NCBI GenBank assembly: GCA_023255285.1 | Contig: JALRIY010000140.1 | Span: 1 to 6,089 of the forward strand | DNA length: 6,089 nt | Source of the DNA: Algoriphagus sp. | Lineage (GTDB): Bacteria; Bacteroidota; Bacteroidia; Cytophagales; Cyclobacteriaceae | Direction of reading: 5' to 3' | Part shown: one piece after another, positions 1 to 6,089 of the stretch | Numbering within the stretch: the first letter of the stretch is position 1 | Layout: every line of letters begins with the position of its first letter | Translations under genes and position numbers: made by a program | Notes under the pieces: generated by a model | Seen by the model: only the letters and a program-made list of their open reading frames with translations | Told to the model about the DNA's origin: nothing | Database searches by the model: none

Positions 1-360
1 AGATCTCCTGAAAATCCTGGAGATGGGATATTTGGAACTACAGTTGGTGGGGGTAACGTAACTGGTATTGAGAGAGACTGGGCGAATAGTAATTTCGTTT
101 GGGACGGTTCTTACTTTACAGTAAGAAATATAACATTGGGCTATACCTTCACTAAGCTTCCAAAATCTGTAAAGTCTGCACGTTTATATTTTTCAGGACA
201 AAATATGTGGGTATTTACTCCTTATTGGGGGGGATCAAATCCTGAGGTAAGTATGCAAAATAATGGCCAGGGAGATGGGGGTAATTTAAGTCCAGGTGTT
301 GACTTGGCTCCGTATCCAATTCCAAGAACCTTGACTTTTGGGGTTAATGTTACATTCTAA
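1..360 (+). CDS. SusC/RagA-family TonB-linked outer membrane transporter, C-terminal fragment
   Basis: The reading frame is open from base 1 to the TAA at 358-360 and gives the last 119 residues of a protein whose start lies outside the window. SusC-type proteins are about 1000 residues long, so roughly the last tenth is present. Typical features of the family's C-terminus are visible: YFTVRNITLGYTF (residues 38-50 of the fragment), the beta-strand ARLYFSGQNMW, the YWGGSNPEVS stretch, and the ending YPIPRTLTFGVNVTF, whose terminal aromatic residue is typical of outer-membrane beta-barrels. SusC proteins form the TonB-energised barrel that imports oligosaccharides or peptides, with a SusD lipoprotein as lid. 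The susD partner begins 35 nt downstream, so the two are surely co-transcribed. The plug and TonB-box regions are not visible and the substrate cannot be inferred. A TTG at 136 is an internal Leu codon, not a start. Confidence 0.95.
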   Translation, partial: RSPENPGDGIFGTTVGGGNVTGIERDWANSNFVWDGSYFTVRNITLGYTFTKLPKSVKSARLYFSGQNMWVFTPYWGGSNPEVSMQNNGQGDGGNLSPGVDLAPYPIPRTLTFGVNVTF

Positions 361-395
361 ATGGCTTACGCTGGTCTTTCTAATCAACTTAAATT

Positions 396-1913
396 ATGAC
401 AAAAATGAAAAAATATATCCCAGTCTTTTTTATAGCCAGTTTTTTTCTAACTAGCTGTGAGGACTTTCTTACTGTTGTGCCTGAAACTCGATTGAGTTCA
501 GCTACCTTCTTTAAAAGTCAAAAGGACTTTGAACAAGCGGTAAATGCAGCCTATGCTCCATTAAGGACGATATTCAATGATAGAGCATGGTTGCTAGGTG
601 AAATGCATTCTGACAATACTTATTATGCTAGAAATGTTCTTTTTGGTGCAACTGACAATCAAGAAGATTTGGCTGATTTTTCGGTCCCAGAATCAAATGG
701 TACCTCTGCTAATACGCACGTGCTGAATCAGTGGAGACAAGATTATTTGATTATCGCAAGAACAAATCAGATTCTTTCTTTAATCGATGAAGTGGATTTT
801 GATGCTGCTGCAAAAGCTAATATAAAAGGTCAGGCATTATTTCTTAGAGCATTTGCCTATTTTGAATTAGTAAGATACTTTGGTGATGTGCCACTTCACC
901 TAACTCCCGTGGGATCTAGAGAAGAAGCTGCGTTGCCTTTATCCGATGAAGCTGAAGTATATGCTCAGATTATTTCGGACTTAACCACGGCAATTCCACT
1001 TTTACCGAATAAATCCAAACAAGAAGCAGGTCGGGCAACTGAAGGTTCGGCTCGGACCTTGTTGGGAAATGTATATATCAACCTAAAGAAATGGGGTGAA
1101 GCCGAACAGGTGCTATCCCCAGTTACGACTGGAGGATATTCCTTAATGGGATCTTATGACTTGGCTTTTTCTAAGAATTCCTCAAATAAGAATAATGCAG
1201 AATCCGTTTTTGAGGTACAGTATTTGGAAGGTTCAGCAGGCCTAAATGGAAATTTTATGTATCAATTTATGCCAAGACCAATTTCTGCGGCAGAATTGAA
1301 ACCAATTATGGGTACTAGTAATCCGCAAAATATTGATGGAGAAGGAAATAATATCCCTACACCTGATATTATAGCTGCATATGAAGATGGAGATACCCGA
1401 AAAAACGTCTCAATTGGTTACGTTGAATTAAAAGGAAGTTTTAGGGCTAATAAGGTATATCCGTACATCAAAAAGTTTCAAAGTAATCATTCCCAACACA
1501 ATAATCATGGAATGAATTGGCCTGTTTATCGCTACGCTGAGGTTTTATTATTCTTAGCGGAGGCTTCTAATGAGCAGGGAAAAACAAGTGCTGCAGTTGG
1601 ATTTTTAAATCAAGTTCGTTCACGCGCAGGCCTTCCGGCTACTACCGCCTCAAATCAAACTGATGTGAGAGAAGCTATATTTAAAGAAAGAAGAGTAGAA
1701 TTGGCCTTTGAAAACAAACGATGGTTTGATATACAAAGAACGGATAGAATCCAAGAGATTATTGGCGCATATGGTCGAAGAATAATAGCAAATCCTTTAG
1801 ATTATTACTATCCACCTTTGCCAGGAGCTGTTCCTAGAAATAATGCTTTTACTAATTTGAATAAGTATTATGCCTATCCAGCTGCCGAGTCTGATTTAAG
1901 TCCTTATTTTTAA
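396..1913 (+). CDS. SusD/RagB-family nutrient-binding outer membrane lipoprotein
   Basis: This 505-residue protein has the usual length of SusD proteins, which sit on the cell surface, bind glycans or other nutrients and close over the SusC barrel. It starts with a lipoprotein signal (MTKMKK, hydrophobic run, lipobox LTSC with Cys21). The acidic Glu22-Asp23 after the cysteine suits surface export in Bacteroidota. Family hallmarks follow in order: GQALFLRAFAYFELVRYFGDVPL around 145-167, a TPR-like helix pair RATEGSARTLLGNVYINLKKW (213-233), YRYAEVLLFLAEASNE (378-393), LNQVRSRAGLP (404-414) and ERRVELAFENKRWFDIQR (431-448). The C-terminus is unusual: the common pIP..E...N..L.QNPGY ending is replaced by a tail finishing LSPYF. 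An alternative start at Met4 (405) would keep the signal peptide. The gene follows the transporter gene by 35 nt, with A/T-rich sequence and no Shine-Dalgarno motif before the ATG. The ligand is unknown. Confidence 0.95.
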   Translation: MTKMKKYIPVFFIASFFLTSCEDFLTVVPETRLSSATFFKSQKDFEQAVNAAYAPLRTIFNDRAWLLGEMHSDNTYYARNVLFGATDNQEDLADFSVPESNGTSANTHVLNQWRQDYLIIARTNQILSLIDEVDFDAAAKANIKGQALFLRAFAYFELVRYFGDVPLHLTPVGSREEAALPLSDEAEVYAQIISDLTTAIPLLPNKSKQEAGRATEGSARTLLGNVYINLKKWGEAEQVLSPVTTGGYSLMGSYDLAFSKNSSNKNNAESVFEVQYLEGSAGLNGNFMYQFMPRPISAAELKPIMGTSNPQNIDGEGNNIPTPDIIAAYEDGDTRKNVSIGYVELKGSFRANKVYPYIKKFQSNHSQHNNHGMNWPVYRYAEVLLFLAEASNEQGKTSAAVGFLNQVRSRAGLPATTASNQTDVREAIFKERRVELAFENKRWFDIQRTDRIQEIIGAYGRRIIANPLDYYYPPLPGAVPRNNAFTNLNKYYAYPAAESDLSPYF

Positions 1914-1936
1914 TTTGGTTTTCTTTAAGTTAATTG

Positions 1937-1976
1937 CCCAGCCTCCTAAAATTCAACTGAGGCTGGGTTATTTTTT
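1937..1976 (+). terminator. Rho-independent terminator after the susC-susD pair
   Basis: CCCAGCCTC (1937-1945) pairs perfectly with GAGGCTGGG (1959-1967), a 9-bp GC-rich stem around a 13-nt loop. It is followed by TTA and six Ts (1968-1976). The hairpin starts 24 nt after the susD stop, so it should end the susC-susD transcript and separate it from the dehydrogenase gene. Confidence 0.85.
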
Positions 1977-1980
1977 AGGC

Positions 1981-2110
1981 CGACATAGCAGGACAGTTAT
2001 TAAATGTTTGAGTAAGTAATTATGCCTAAATTAATGCTATCTAAATTCTAAAATTTTTACGAACTTGATTAGAAATTTTCCTTATCTGAAATTCACTAAA
2101 TCCAAATCTC
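1981..2110 (+). other. AT-rich intergenic leader before the dehydrogenase gene, promoter not resolved
   Basis: This 130-nt stretch lies between the terminator and the ATG at 2111. Because the upstream transcript appears to end, a promoter is expected here. The Bacteroidota pattern is TTTG near -33 and TAnnTTTG near -7. TTTG occurs at 2007-2010, and a poor -7 candidate TAAATTAA follows at 2027-2034 with a short 16-nt spacer. The match is too weak to call. No riboswitch-like structure, operator palindrome or small ORF was recognised. Confidence 0.35.
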
Positions 2111-4798
2111 ATGGTCTTTAAAAAAATCCCTCTACTTCATCTTTTCTTAATAGGTGCCGTGGTATTGATTACCTCTTGCGCTACCAACGAGGATTTTGGC
2201 CGAAAACTAACGGGCATTCCAAAACTCGATAAACTAAGATTACCCGCAGGCTTTGAGGCAGAATTGCTTTATAGTCCTGGAGAAAATGACCAAGGCTCTT
2301 GGGTAGCCATGACCTTTGATGATAAGGGAAGAATGATCACTTCGGATCAGTATGGGTATCTCTATCGTCTGGAATTGCCTCCAATCGGCTCAGATTCTAC
2401 CTTAAAACCAAAGGTGGAAAAACTTCATGTCGGCAATGTGGCAGATACCCTAGTAGGTATGGGCTATGCACAGGGTTTACTTTTTGCCTTCAATTCACTT
2501 TATGTCATGGTCAATCACAACCCCAACGAGCGCTTTTCTAAGCCTACTGGATTGTATCGCATCCAAGACTTAGATGGGGATGATCAGTTTGAGTCAGTGA
2601 CCACGATCCGTGAATTGAAGGGTCAGCAAGGGGAGCATGGGCCACATTCCATGAAGCTCACTCCAGACGGAAAAGGGATTTACCTGATTGCAGGTAACCA
2701 CGTGGATGTTCCAGAAATGAATCATTACCGGTTGCCAAAAGTTTGGCAAGAGGACAACCTTTTTCCATTGATCAAAGACCCTCGCGGCCATGCAAATAAT
2801 CGAATGGCTCCTGGAGGATGGATTGCTAGAATTGATCCAGAAGGAAAAGATTGGGAATTGATTGGTGCTGGTTTTAGAAATGCTTTTGATTTCGACTACA
2901 ATGAAGTAGGAGATATTTTTGCCTACGATGCAGACATGGAATGGGATTTTGGAATGCCTTGGTATCGCCCTACTCGAATTAATCACGTGATTAGTGGAGC
3001 TGAATTTGGATGGAGAACAGGTAATTCCAAGTGGTCACCAAATTATCCAGACAATCTACCAGGAATTTTGAATATAGGACAAGGCTCGCCTACCAATGCT
3101 ATGTTTGGGTTTAAAGCAAACTTTCCTAGTAAATATAAAAAAGCACTCTATGCGTTTGATTGGAGCTTTGGAATTATTTATGCGATTCATTTAACACCAA
3201 ATGGAGCTACCTATGATGCTAGTGCAGAAGAATTTATTTCTGGCTCACCACTTCCATTGACCGATGGAATCATCGGGCCTGATGGTGCATTTTACTTTGC
3301 TACAGGTGGAAGGAGATTGGAATCAGATCTTTATCGAGTTACTTACAAAGGGGAATTGGATACCTATACCCCCATGACTGAAGCAGATCTTCCTGAAGCT
3401 GCAAAAATCAGAAGAGATTTAGAACAATACCATCATAAGGATGCTACATCTGAGGGAATTGAAAAGGCTTGGGCTCAATTGAGCCATTCAGATAGGCATG
3501 TTCAGTATGCAGCAAGGATTGTTTTGGAACATCAGCCTGCAGCCACTTGGAAGGATAGAGCAATGGTCGAAAATGATCCAATAAAGAAAATTCAAGCTAT
3601 TCTTGCCTTTGCGCATCATGCTTCTGATTCAGATGCAGAAGCAATGCTAACAAGTTTGATGGAGGTTGATTTCAAATTACTTTCTACAAAAGACAAGCAG
3701 GATTTACTTCGTACTATTGAAATTATTCTTTATAGATACGGTAAAGGTGCGGCTGCTGTTAAACCACAATTAACCGCCTATCTAGATCCAAACTTCCCAG
3801 CTAATGACAACCTATTGGATCGATCCATGAGTATTTTGTTGACTCATTTGGACGCTCCTTCGGCAGTAGAAAAGACCTTAGCCTTGCTGAAAAATGCCAA
3901 GGATGATCCCAACTATCAAAAGACATTTACGGCCTCTTCTGATTTGATTTTCCGAAACCCTCAATATGGTTTGGATATAGCAAATATGCTGGCTAACGTT
4001 CCTCCTGCACAAGCTACTTTCTATGCTACTGTTTTGGGCGGAGCCGATACAGGCTGGACTCCAGCCCAACGAGCCGAATATTTTGGATGGATCAAAAATG
4101 CGCTTACTTCCTACAAAGGAGGGCGCAGTTACGTAGGCTTCCTAGATCGGGCTCGAAAAATGGCTCTTTCTAGTGTGGATAAAGCTGATTTTGAAAAATA
4201 CGATGAGTTGTCTGGAGGTAAATTATTGACAGCCAATGGGAATGATATTGTCAATTCTGGTGTACAACCTGAAGGTCCTGGAAGAAGATGGACACTTGAG
4301 GAAGCAGAACCTCTAGTTGCTAATTTAACAGGGAGAGACTTAGTTAGAGGAAAAGCAATGTATGCAGCTACATTGTGCCAATCTTGTCATACTATGCAAG
4401 GAGAAGGAGGGATCATTGGTCCAGACTTGACTCAGTTAGGAACTCGATTCTCTCCAAAAGATATTCTTGTGGCAACAATCAACCCAAGTGAAACTATTTC
4501 AGATCAATACCATGCTACCGTATTGGAATTGAAGGAAGGGGGTTCAATTGTAGGTAAACTGAATGATGAAGATGCTCAAAACTACTACATCTCGCAAAAT
4601 CCTTTTGCACCAGATATGATAAAGACGGTTTCAAAAAATACGGTAGTCTTAAAAAAGAACGCTGAAGTTTCCATCATGATGCCAGGATTAATCAATAGGC
4701 TAAATGAAGAGGAATTAAAGGATTTGATTGCGTATTTAATTTCTGGGGGAAATGCCGACCATGTAGTTTATAAAAATCAAACCACCGCCCAGCGATGA
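2111..4798 (+). CDS. Lipoprotein beta-propeller dehydrogenase with HEAT-like region and C-terminal cytochrome c domain
   Basis: This is an 895-residue protein. A lipoprotein signal (MVFKK, hydrophobic run, ITSC lipobox, Cys23) supports the ATG at 2111. Residues about 35-415 resemble the PQQ/glucose-dehydrogenase-like beta-propeller of the putative membrane-bound dehydrogenase family (TIGR02604). Marks are LPAGFEAELLY (44-54), EHGPHS (175-180), GFRNAFDFDYNEVGDIFAYD (254-273), PWYRPTR (283-289), LPLTDGIIGPDGAFYF (381-396) and LYRVTYKGE (407-415). Residues about 425-730 are helix-rich and HEAT-like. Residues about 740-880 are a cytochrome c domain (TIGR02603-like): heme attachment site CQSCH (756-760), GPDLTQLG (770-777), candidate sixth ligand Met856 or Met857 in SIMMPGL, and a closing LNEEELKDLIAYL. 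The protein probably oxidises a sugar or alcohol outside the cytoplasm and passes electrons to its heme. Cofactor and substrate are unknown. The gene overlaps the downstream DUF1080 gene by 4 nt. Confidence 0.88.
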   Translation: MVFKKIPLLHLFLIGAVVLITSCATNEDFGRKLTGIPKLDKLRLPAGFEAELLYSPGENDQGSWVAMTFDDKGRMITSDQYGYLYRLELPPIGSDSTLKPKVEKLHVGNVADTLVGMGYAQGLLFAFNSLYVMVNHNPNERFSKPTGLYRIQDLDGDDQFESVTTIRELKGQQGEHGPHSMKLTPDGKGIYLIAGNHVDVPEMNHYRLPKVWQEDNLFPLIKDPRGHANNRMAPGGWIARIDPEGKDWELIGAGFRNAFDFDYNEVGDIFAYDADMEWDFGMPWYRPTRINHVISGAEFGWRTGNSKWSPNYPDNLPGILNIGQGSPTNAMFGFKANFPSKYKKALYAFDWSFGIIYAIHLTPNGATYDASAEEFISGSPLPLTDGIIGPDGAFYFATGGRRLESDLYRVTYKGELDTYTPMTEADLPEAAKIRRDLEQYHHKDATSEGIEKAWAQLSHSDRHVQYAARIVLEHQPAATWKDRAMVENDPIKKIQAILAFAHHASDSDAEAMLTSLMEVDFKLLSTKDKQDLLRTIEIILYRYGKGAAAVKPQLTAYLDPNFPANDNLLDRSMSILLTHLDAPSAVEKTLALLKNAKDDPNYQKTFTASSDLIFRNPQYGLDIANMLANVPPAQATFYATVLGGADTGWTPAQRAEYFGWIKNALTSYKGGRSYVGFLDRARKMALSSVDKADFEKYDELSGGKLLTANGNDIVNSGVQPEGPGRRWTLEEAEPLVANLTGRDLVRGKAMYAATLCQSCHTMQGEGGIIGPDLTQLGTRFSPKDILVATINPSETISDQYHATVLELKEGGSIVGKLNDEDAQNYYISQNPFAPDMIKTVSKNTVVLKKNAEVSIMMPGLINRLNEEELKDLIAYLISGGNADHVVYKNQTTAQR
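4795..4798 (+). promoter_or_regulatory. ATGA stop/start overlap, translational coupling site
   Basis: The TGA stop of the dehydrogenase gene (4796-4798) lies inside the ATGA formed with the ATG at 4795. A second in-frame ATG follows directly at 4798, so the downstream gene has two tandem start codons, either of which overlaps the stop. No Shine-Dalgarno motif precedes it, so reinitiation by the terminating ribosome is the likely way the second protein is made. This favours linked production of both proteins. Confidence 0.75.
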
Positions 4799-5628
4799 TG
4801 AAGTTATTTGATACTAAAAAAAGTGTATTTATTTGGTTGGGGATAGCCTTTTTGGCATTGGTTGGATTAAGTTCTTTTCGGCAAAACACCTTATTGAAAG
4901 GCTCTAGTTTTTTTCTAAAAAAGGAGTTTTACCTGGATAAGCCCGCTTTACCACAGTCAGATTTTCTTTCAATATTTGATGGTAAATCCTTGGAAGGTTG
5001 GGAATATGACCCTACCAAATGGACAGTGAAAGAGGGAGCAATATTTGGCGAAACCTCTACTGAAAATCCTTTGAAAGCAAATACATTCATCATCTGGAAA
5101 GGTGGAGAAGTAGCTGATTTTGAACTTAAAATGGATTTTTGGATTTCTGAAACTGGGAATTCAGGAGTGCAATATAGAAGTGATCGCTTTACTGATGTCC
5201 CCTATGCATTGAGCGGCTATCAAGCAGACATTGATGGAGGCAACCGTTATACAGGACAAAATTATGAGGAAAGAAAGCGGACTACGCTAGCATATAGAGG
5301 ACAAAAAACAAGAATTAATTCCCAGCCAGATAGTATCGTAAACATCAGGGAATTCGTAGAAAGGAATGCATGGAAAGGGCTAAATTTGGAAGCAGATTTA
5401 GGTGATCGAACAGAGTTGGGTAATCTAATCAAGAAAGGAGCGTGGAATTCAATACATGTTGTGGCACAAGGAAATGTATTGAAGCATTATGTTAATGGAA
5501 TATTAATGAGTGAAGTTCACGATGAAGATTCTAAAAACAGGAAGCTAAAAGGATTGATGGGAATGCAAATGCATGTGGGGCCTCCAATGCAAGTGATGTT
5601 CAAAAATATTTTATTAAAACAAAGATAG
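4795..5628 (+). CDS. Exported DUF1080 family protein (3-keto-disaccharide hydrolase family, PF06439)
   Basis: This 277-residue protein has a basic N-terminus and a hydrophobic segment (about residues 11-27, VFIWLGIAFLALVGLSS), so it is exported or membrane-anchored. No lipobox cysteine is present, unlike its operon partner. The rest is one DUF1080 domain, a concanavalin-like beta-sandwich: FDGKSLEGWE (61-70), WTVKEGAIFG (76-85), DFELKMDFWISETGNSGVQYRSD (108-130), GYQADIDGG (141-149), WNSIHVVAQGN (217-227), YVNG (232-235) and a closing MQVMFKNILLK (265-275). Members are linked to hydrolysis or elimination of glycosidic bonds in 3-keto-sugars. A long segment between GYQADI and WN, with YTGQNYEER (152-160), looks typical of one subfamily. 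Start choice between Met1 and Met2 (4798) is uncertain but changes only one residue. The ATGA overlap indicates joint function with the dehydrogenase-cytochrome. The exact reaction is not shown by sequence. Confidence 0.88.
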   Translation: MMKLFDTKKSVFIWLGIAFLALVGLSSFRQNTLLKGSSFFLKKEFYLDKPALPQSDFLSIFDGKSLEGWEYDPTKWTVKEGAIFGETSTENPLKANTFIIWKGGEVADFELKMDFWISETGNSGVQYRSDRFTDVPYALSGYQADIDGGNRYTGQNYEERKRTTLAYRGQKTRINSQPDSIVNIREFVERNAWKGLNLEADLGDRTELGNLIKKGAWNSIHVVAQGNVLKHYVNGILMSEVHDEDSKNRKLKGLMGMQMHVGPPMQVMFKNILLKQR

Positions 5629-5650
5629 ATTAAAGTAACAATTGAGTACA

Positions 5651-5687
5651 AGAAAGGGGTACAAACGTATTTTGTATCCCTTTTTCT
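5651..5687 (+). terminator. Hairpin terminator closing the dehydrogenase-DUF1080 operon
   Basis: Bases 5651-5665 pair with 5671-5685 to form a 15-bp stem (two G-T pairs) around the 5-nt loop CGTAT. The core is GGGGTACAAA against TTTGTATCCC, and the right arm runs into TTTTTCT. The stem begins 22 nt after the TAG stop of the DUF1080 gene. The A-run on the left arm gives only a weak U-tract in the reverse direction. Confidence 0.85.
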
Positions 5688-5736
5688 ATTGCATCCTATT
5701 TTAAATTTATTTTTAGAGTAATGGTAAAATTATATT

Positions 5737-5769
5737 TTTCTTTTTACTTATATTAATGTTTAATTTTTG
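5737..5769 (+). promoter_or_regulatory. Possible Bacteroidota-type promoter for the DUF4432 gene
   Basis: After the terminator the sequence is very AT-rich. AATTTTTG at 5762-5769 differs at one position from the Bacteroidota -7 consensus TAnnTTTG; read from 5761 it is TAATTTTTG with one extra base. TTTC at 5737-5740 is a poor -33 (TTTG) candidate 21 nt upstream. This would leave a leader of about 70 nt before the ATG at 5844. Such A/T words occur by chance in this DNA, so the call is tentative. The remaining leader (5770-5843) shows no clear operator or riboswitch. Confidence 0.3.
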
Positions 5770-5843
5770 TGTGCGTACCATATAGGGCAGGATAGTCGCA
5801 GAAAGCCTTTTTTATAGGTTACACCGCAATCTAAAGACCCAAA

Positions 5844-6089
5844 ATGAACCTTGAAAATTTATCATCTTGGAAGTATAAACTTTCAAATTCACACCAATTG
5901 GGAGGGATAGAGACTGCTATTGTCGATAATGGGGCAGGAAAGGGCGCTAGAATAGCTTGGGTAAATACTGGAACAGGACTTCGGTTTAAATTAGTAATTG
6001 ACCGGGGGATGGATATCCTAGATGCCTTTCACAATGAGCATAGCCTAGCCTGGATTTCTCATGCCGGCTTGACTGCTCCCCAACCTTTT
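5844..6089 (+). CDS. DUF4432 (aldose 1-epimerase-like) family protein, N-terminal fragment
   Basis: The frame is open from ATG 5844 to the window end and gives 82 residues without a stop. It starts MNLENLSSWKYKLSNSHQLG, with no signal peptide or membrane segment, so a cytoplasmic protein is expected. The pattern GLRFKLVIDRGMDILDAF (46-62), then SLAWISHAGLTAPQPF (67-82), matches the R-G-x-D-I and L-x-W-x-S-x-x-G motifs near the N-terminus of DUF4432 proteins (PF14486). These are galactose-mutarotase-like beta-sandwich proteins, usually 300-400 residues long, annotated as aldose 1-epimerase family. The catalytic histidines and glutamate of true mutarotases would lie beyond the window, so activity cannot be judged. 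A terminator and a 215-nt gap separate it from the DUF1080 gene, so it probably has its own promoter. The neighbours suggest sugar metabolism. The start is supported by an A-rich upstream stretch and the absence of a better in-frame upstream start. Confidence 0.75.
   Translation, partial: MNLENLSSWKYKLSNSHQLGGIETAIVDNGAGKGARIAWVNTGTGLRFKLVIDRGMDILDAFHNEHSLAWISHAGLTAPQPF

Noticed and set aside
136..360. Separate small gene starting at TTG 136
   Set aside because: The same frame is open from base 1 and encodes continuous SusC family sequence; the TTG is an internal Leu codon.
1945..1979. Alternative pairing CCTAAAA / TTTTAGG overlapping the susD terminator, as in an attenuator
   Set aside because: The A/T-rich 7-bp pairing is much weaker than the 9-bp GC-rich terminator stem, and there is no leader peptide or ligand-binding structure to suggest attenuation.
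2594..2986. Antisense reading frame of 130 codons on the - strand
   Set aside because: It lies wholly inside the well-supported dehydrogenase gene, its translation has no recognisable domain or signal, and its composition looks like the complement of coding sequence.
3472..3485. Perfect 14-bp palindrome GGCTCAATTGAGCC
   Set aside because: It lies in coding sequence (AQLSH), has no loop or T-tract, and one such palindrome somewhere in 6 kb is not unlikely by chance (about 1 in 16,000 per position under even base composition).
3878..4069. Antisense reading frame of 63 codons on the - strand
   Set aside because: It is short, unrecognisable and fully within the helical part of the dehydrogenase gene; a chance frame.
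4692..4889. Antisense reading frame of 65 codons spanning the dehydrogenase/DUF1080 junction
   Set aside because: It opposes two convincing coding regions, and no promoter or recognisable protein feature supports it.

Overview
The window looks like Bacteroidota DNA, most probably from the Cytophagales (an Algoriphagus/Cyclobacterium-like genome is a guess). The reasons are a SusC/SusD outer-membrane nutrient-uptake pair, lipoprotein signals of the type found in that phylum, AT-rich DNA, and gene starts preceded by A/T-rich sequence with no Shine-Dalgarno motif. All recognised genes are on the + strand. No RNA genes, mobile elements, CRISPR arrays or long repeats were seen.

Layout. (1) 1-360 is the C-terminal end of a SusC/RagA-type TonB-dependent transporter. 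(2) 396-1913 is its SusD/RagB partner lipoprotein, 35 nt downstream, followed by a clear hairpin terminator at 1937-1976, so the susC-susD transcript probably ends there. (3) After a 197-nt gap, 2111-4798 encodes a large lipoprotein. It joins a sugar-dehydrogenase-like beta-propeller of the putative membrane-bound dehydrogenase (TIGR02604-like) type, a helical HEAT-like segment, and a C-terminal mono-heme cytochrome c domain (TIGR02603-like, CQSCH). (4) 4795-5628 overlaps it by 4 nt (ATGA) and encodes an exported DUF1080 protein (PF06439, 3-keto-disaccharide hydrolase family). A 15-bp hairpin terminator at 5651-5685 closes this two-gene operon. (5) 5844-6089 is the 5' end of a separately transcribed gene for a probably cytoplasmic DUF4432 protein (aldose 1-epimerase-like), cut by the window edge.

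How they may work together (inference). SusC/SusD would bind and import a glycan or glycoside. The lipoprotein dehydrogenase-cytochrome could oxidise a sugar outside the cytoplasm and pass electrons to its heme. The co-translated DUF1080 protein could then break the glycosidic bond of the resulting keto-sugar. The DUF4432 protein would bind or epimerise a sugar in the cytoplasm. The most interesting point is the tight translational coupling of the dehydrogenase-cytochrome to the keto-sugar-cleaving family, which suggests an oxidative alternative to classical glycoside hydrolases. Substrate, cofactor and reaction order cannot be read from the sequence.
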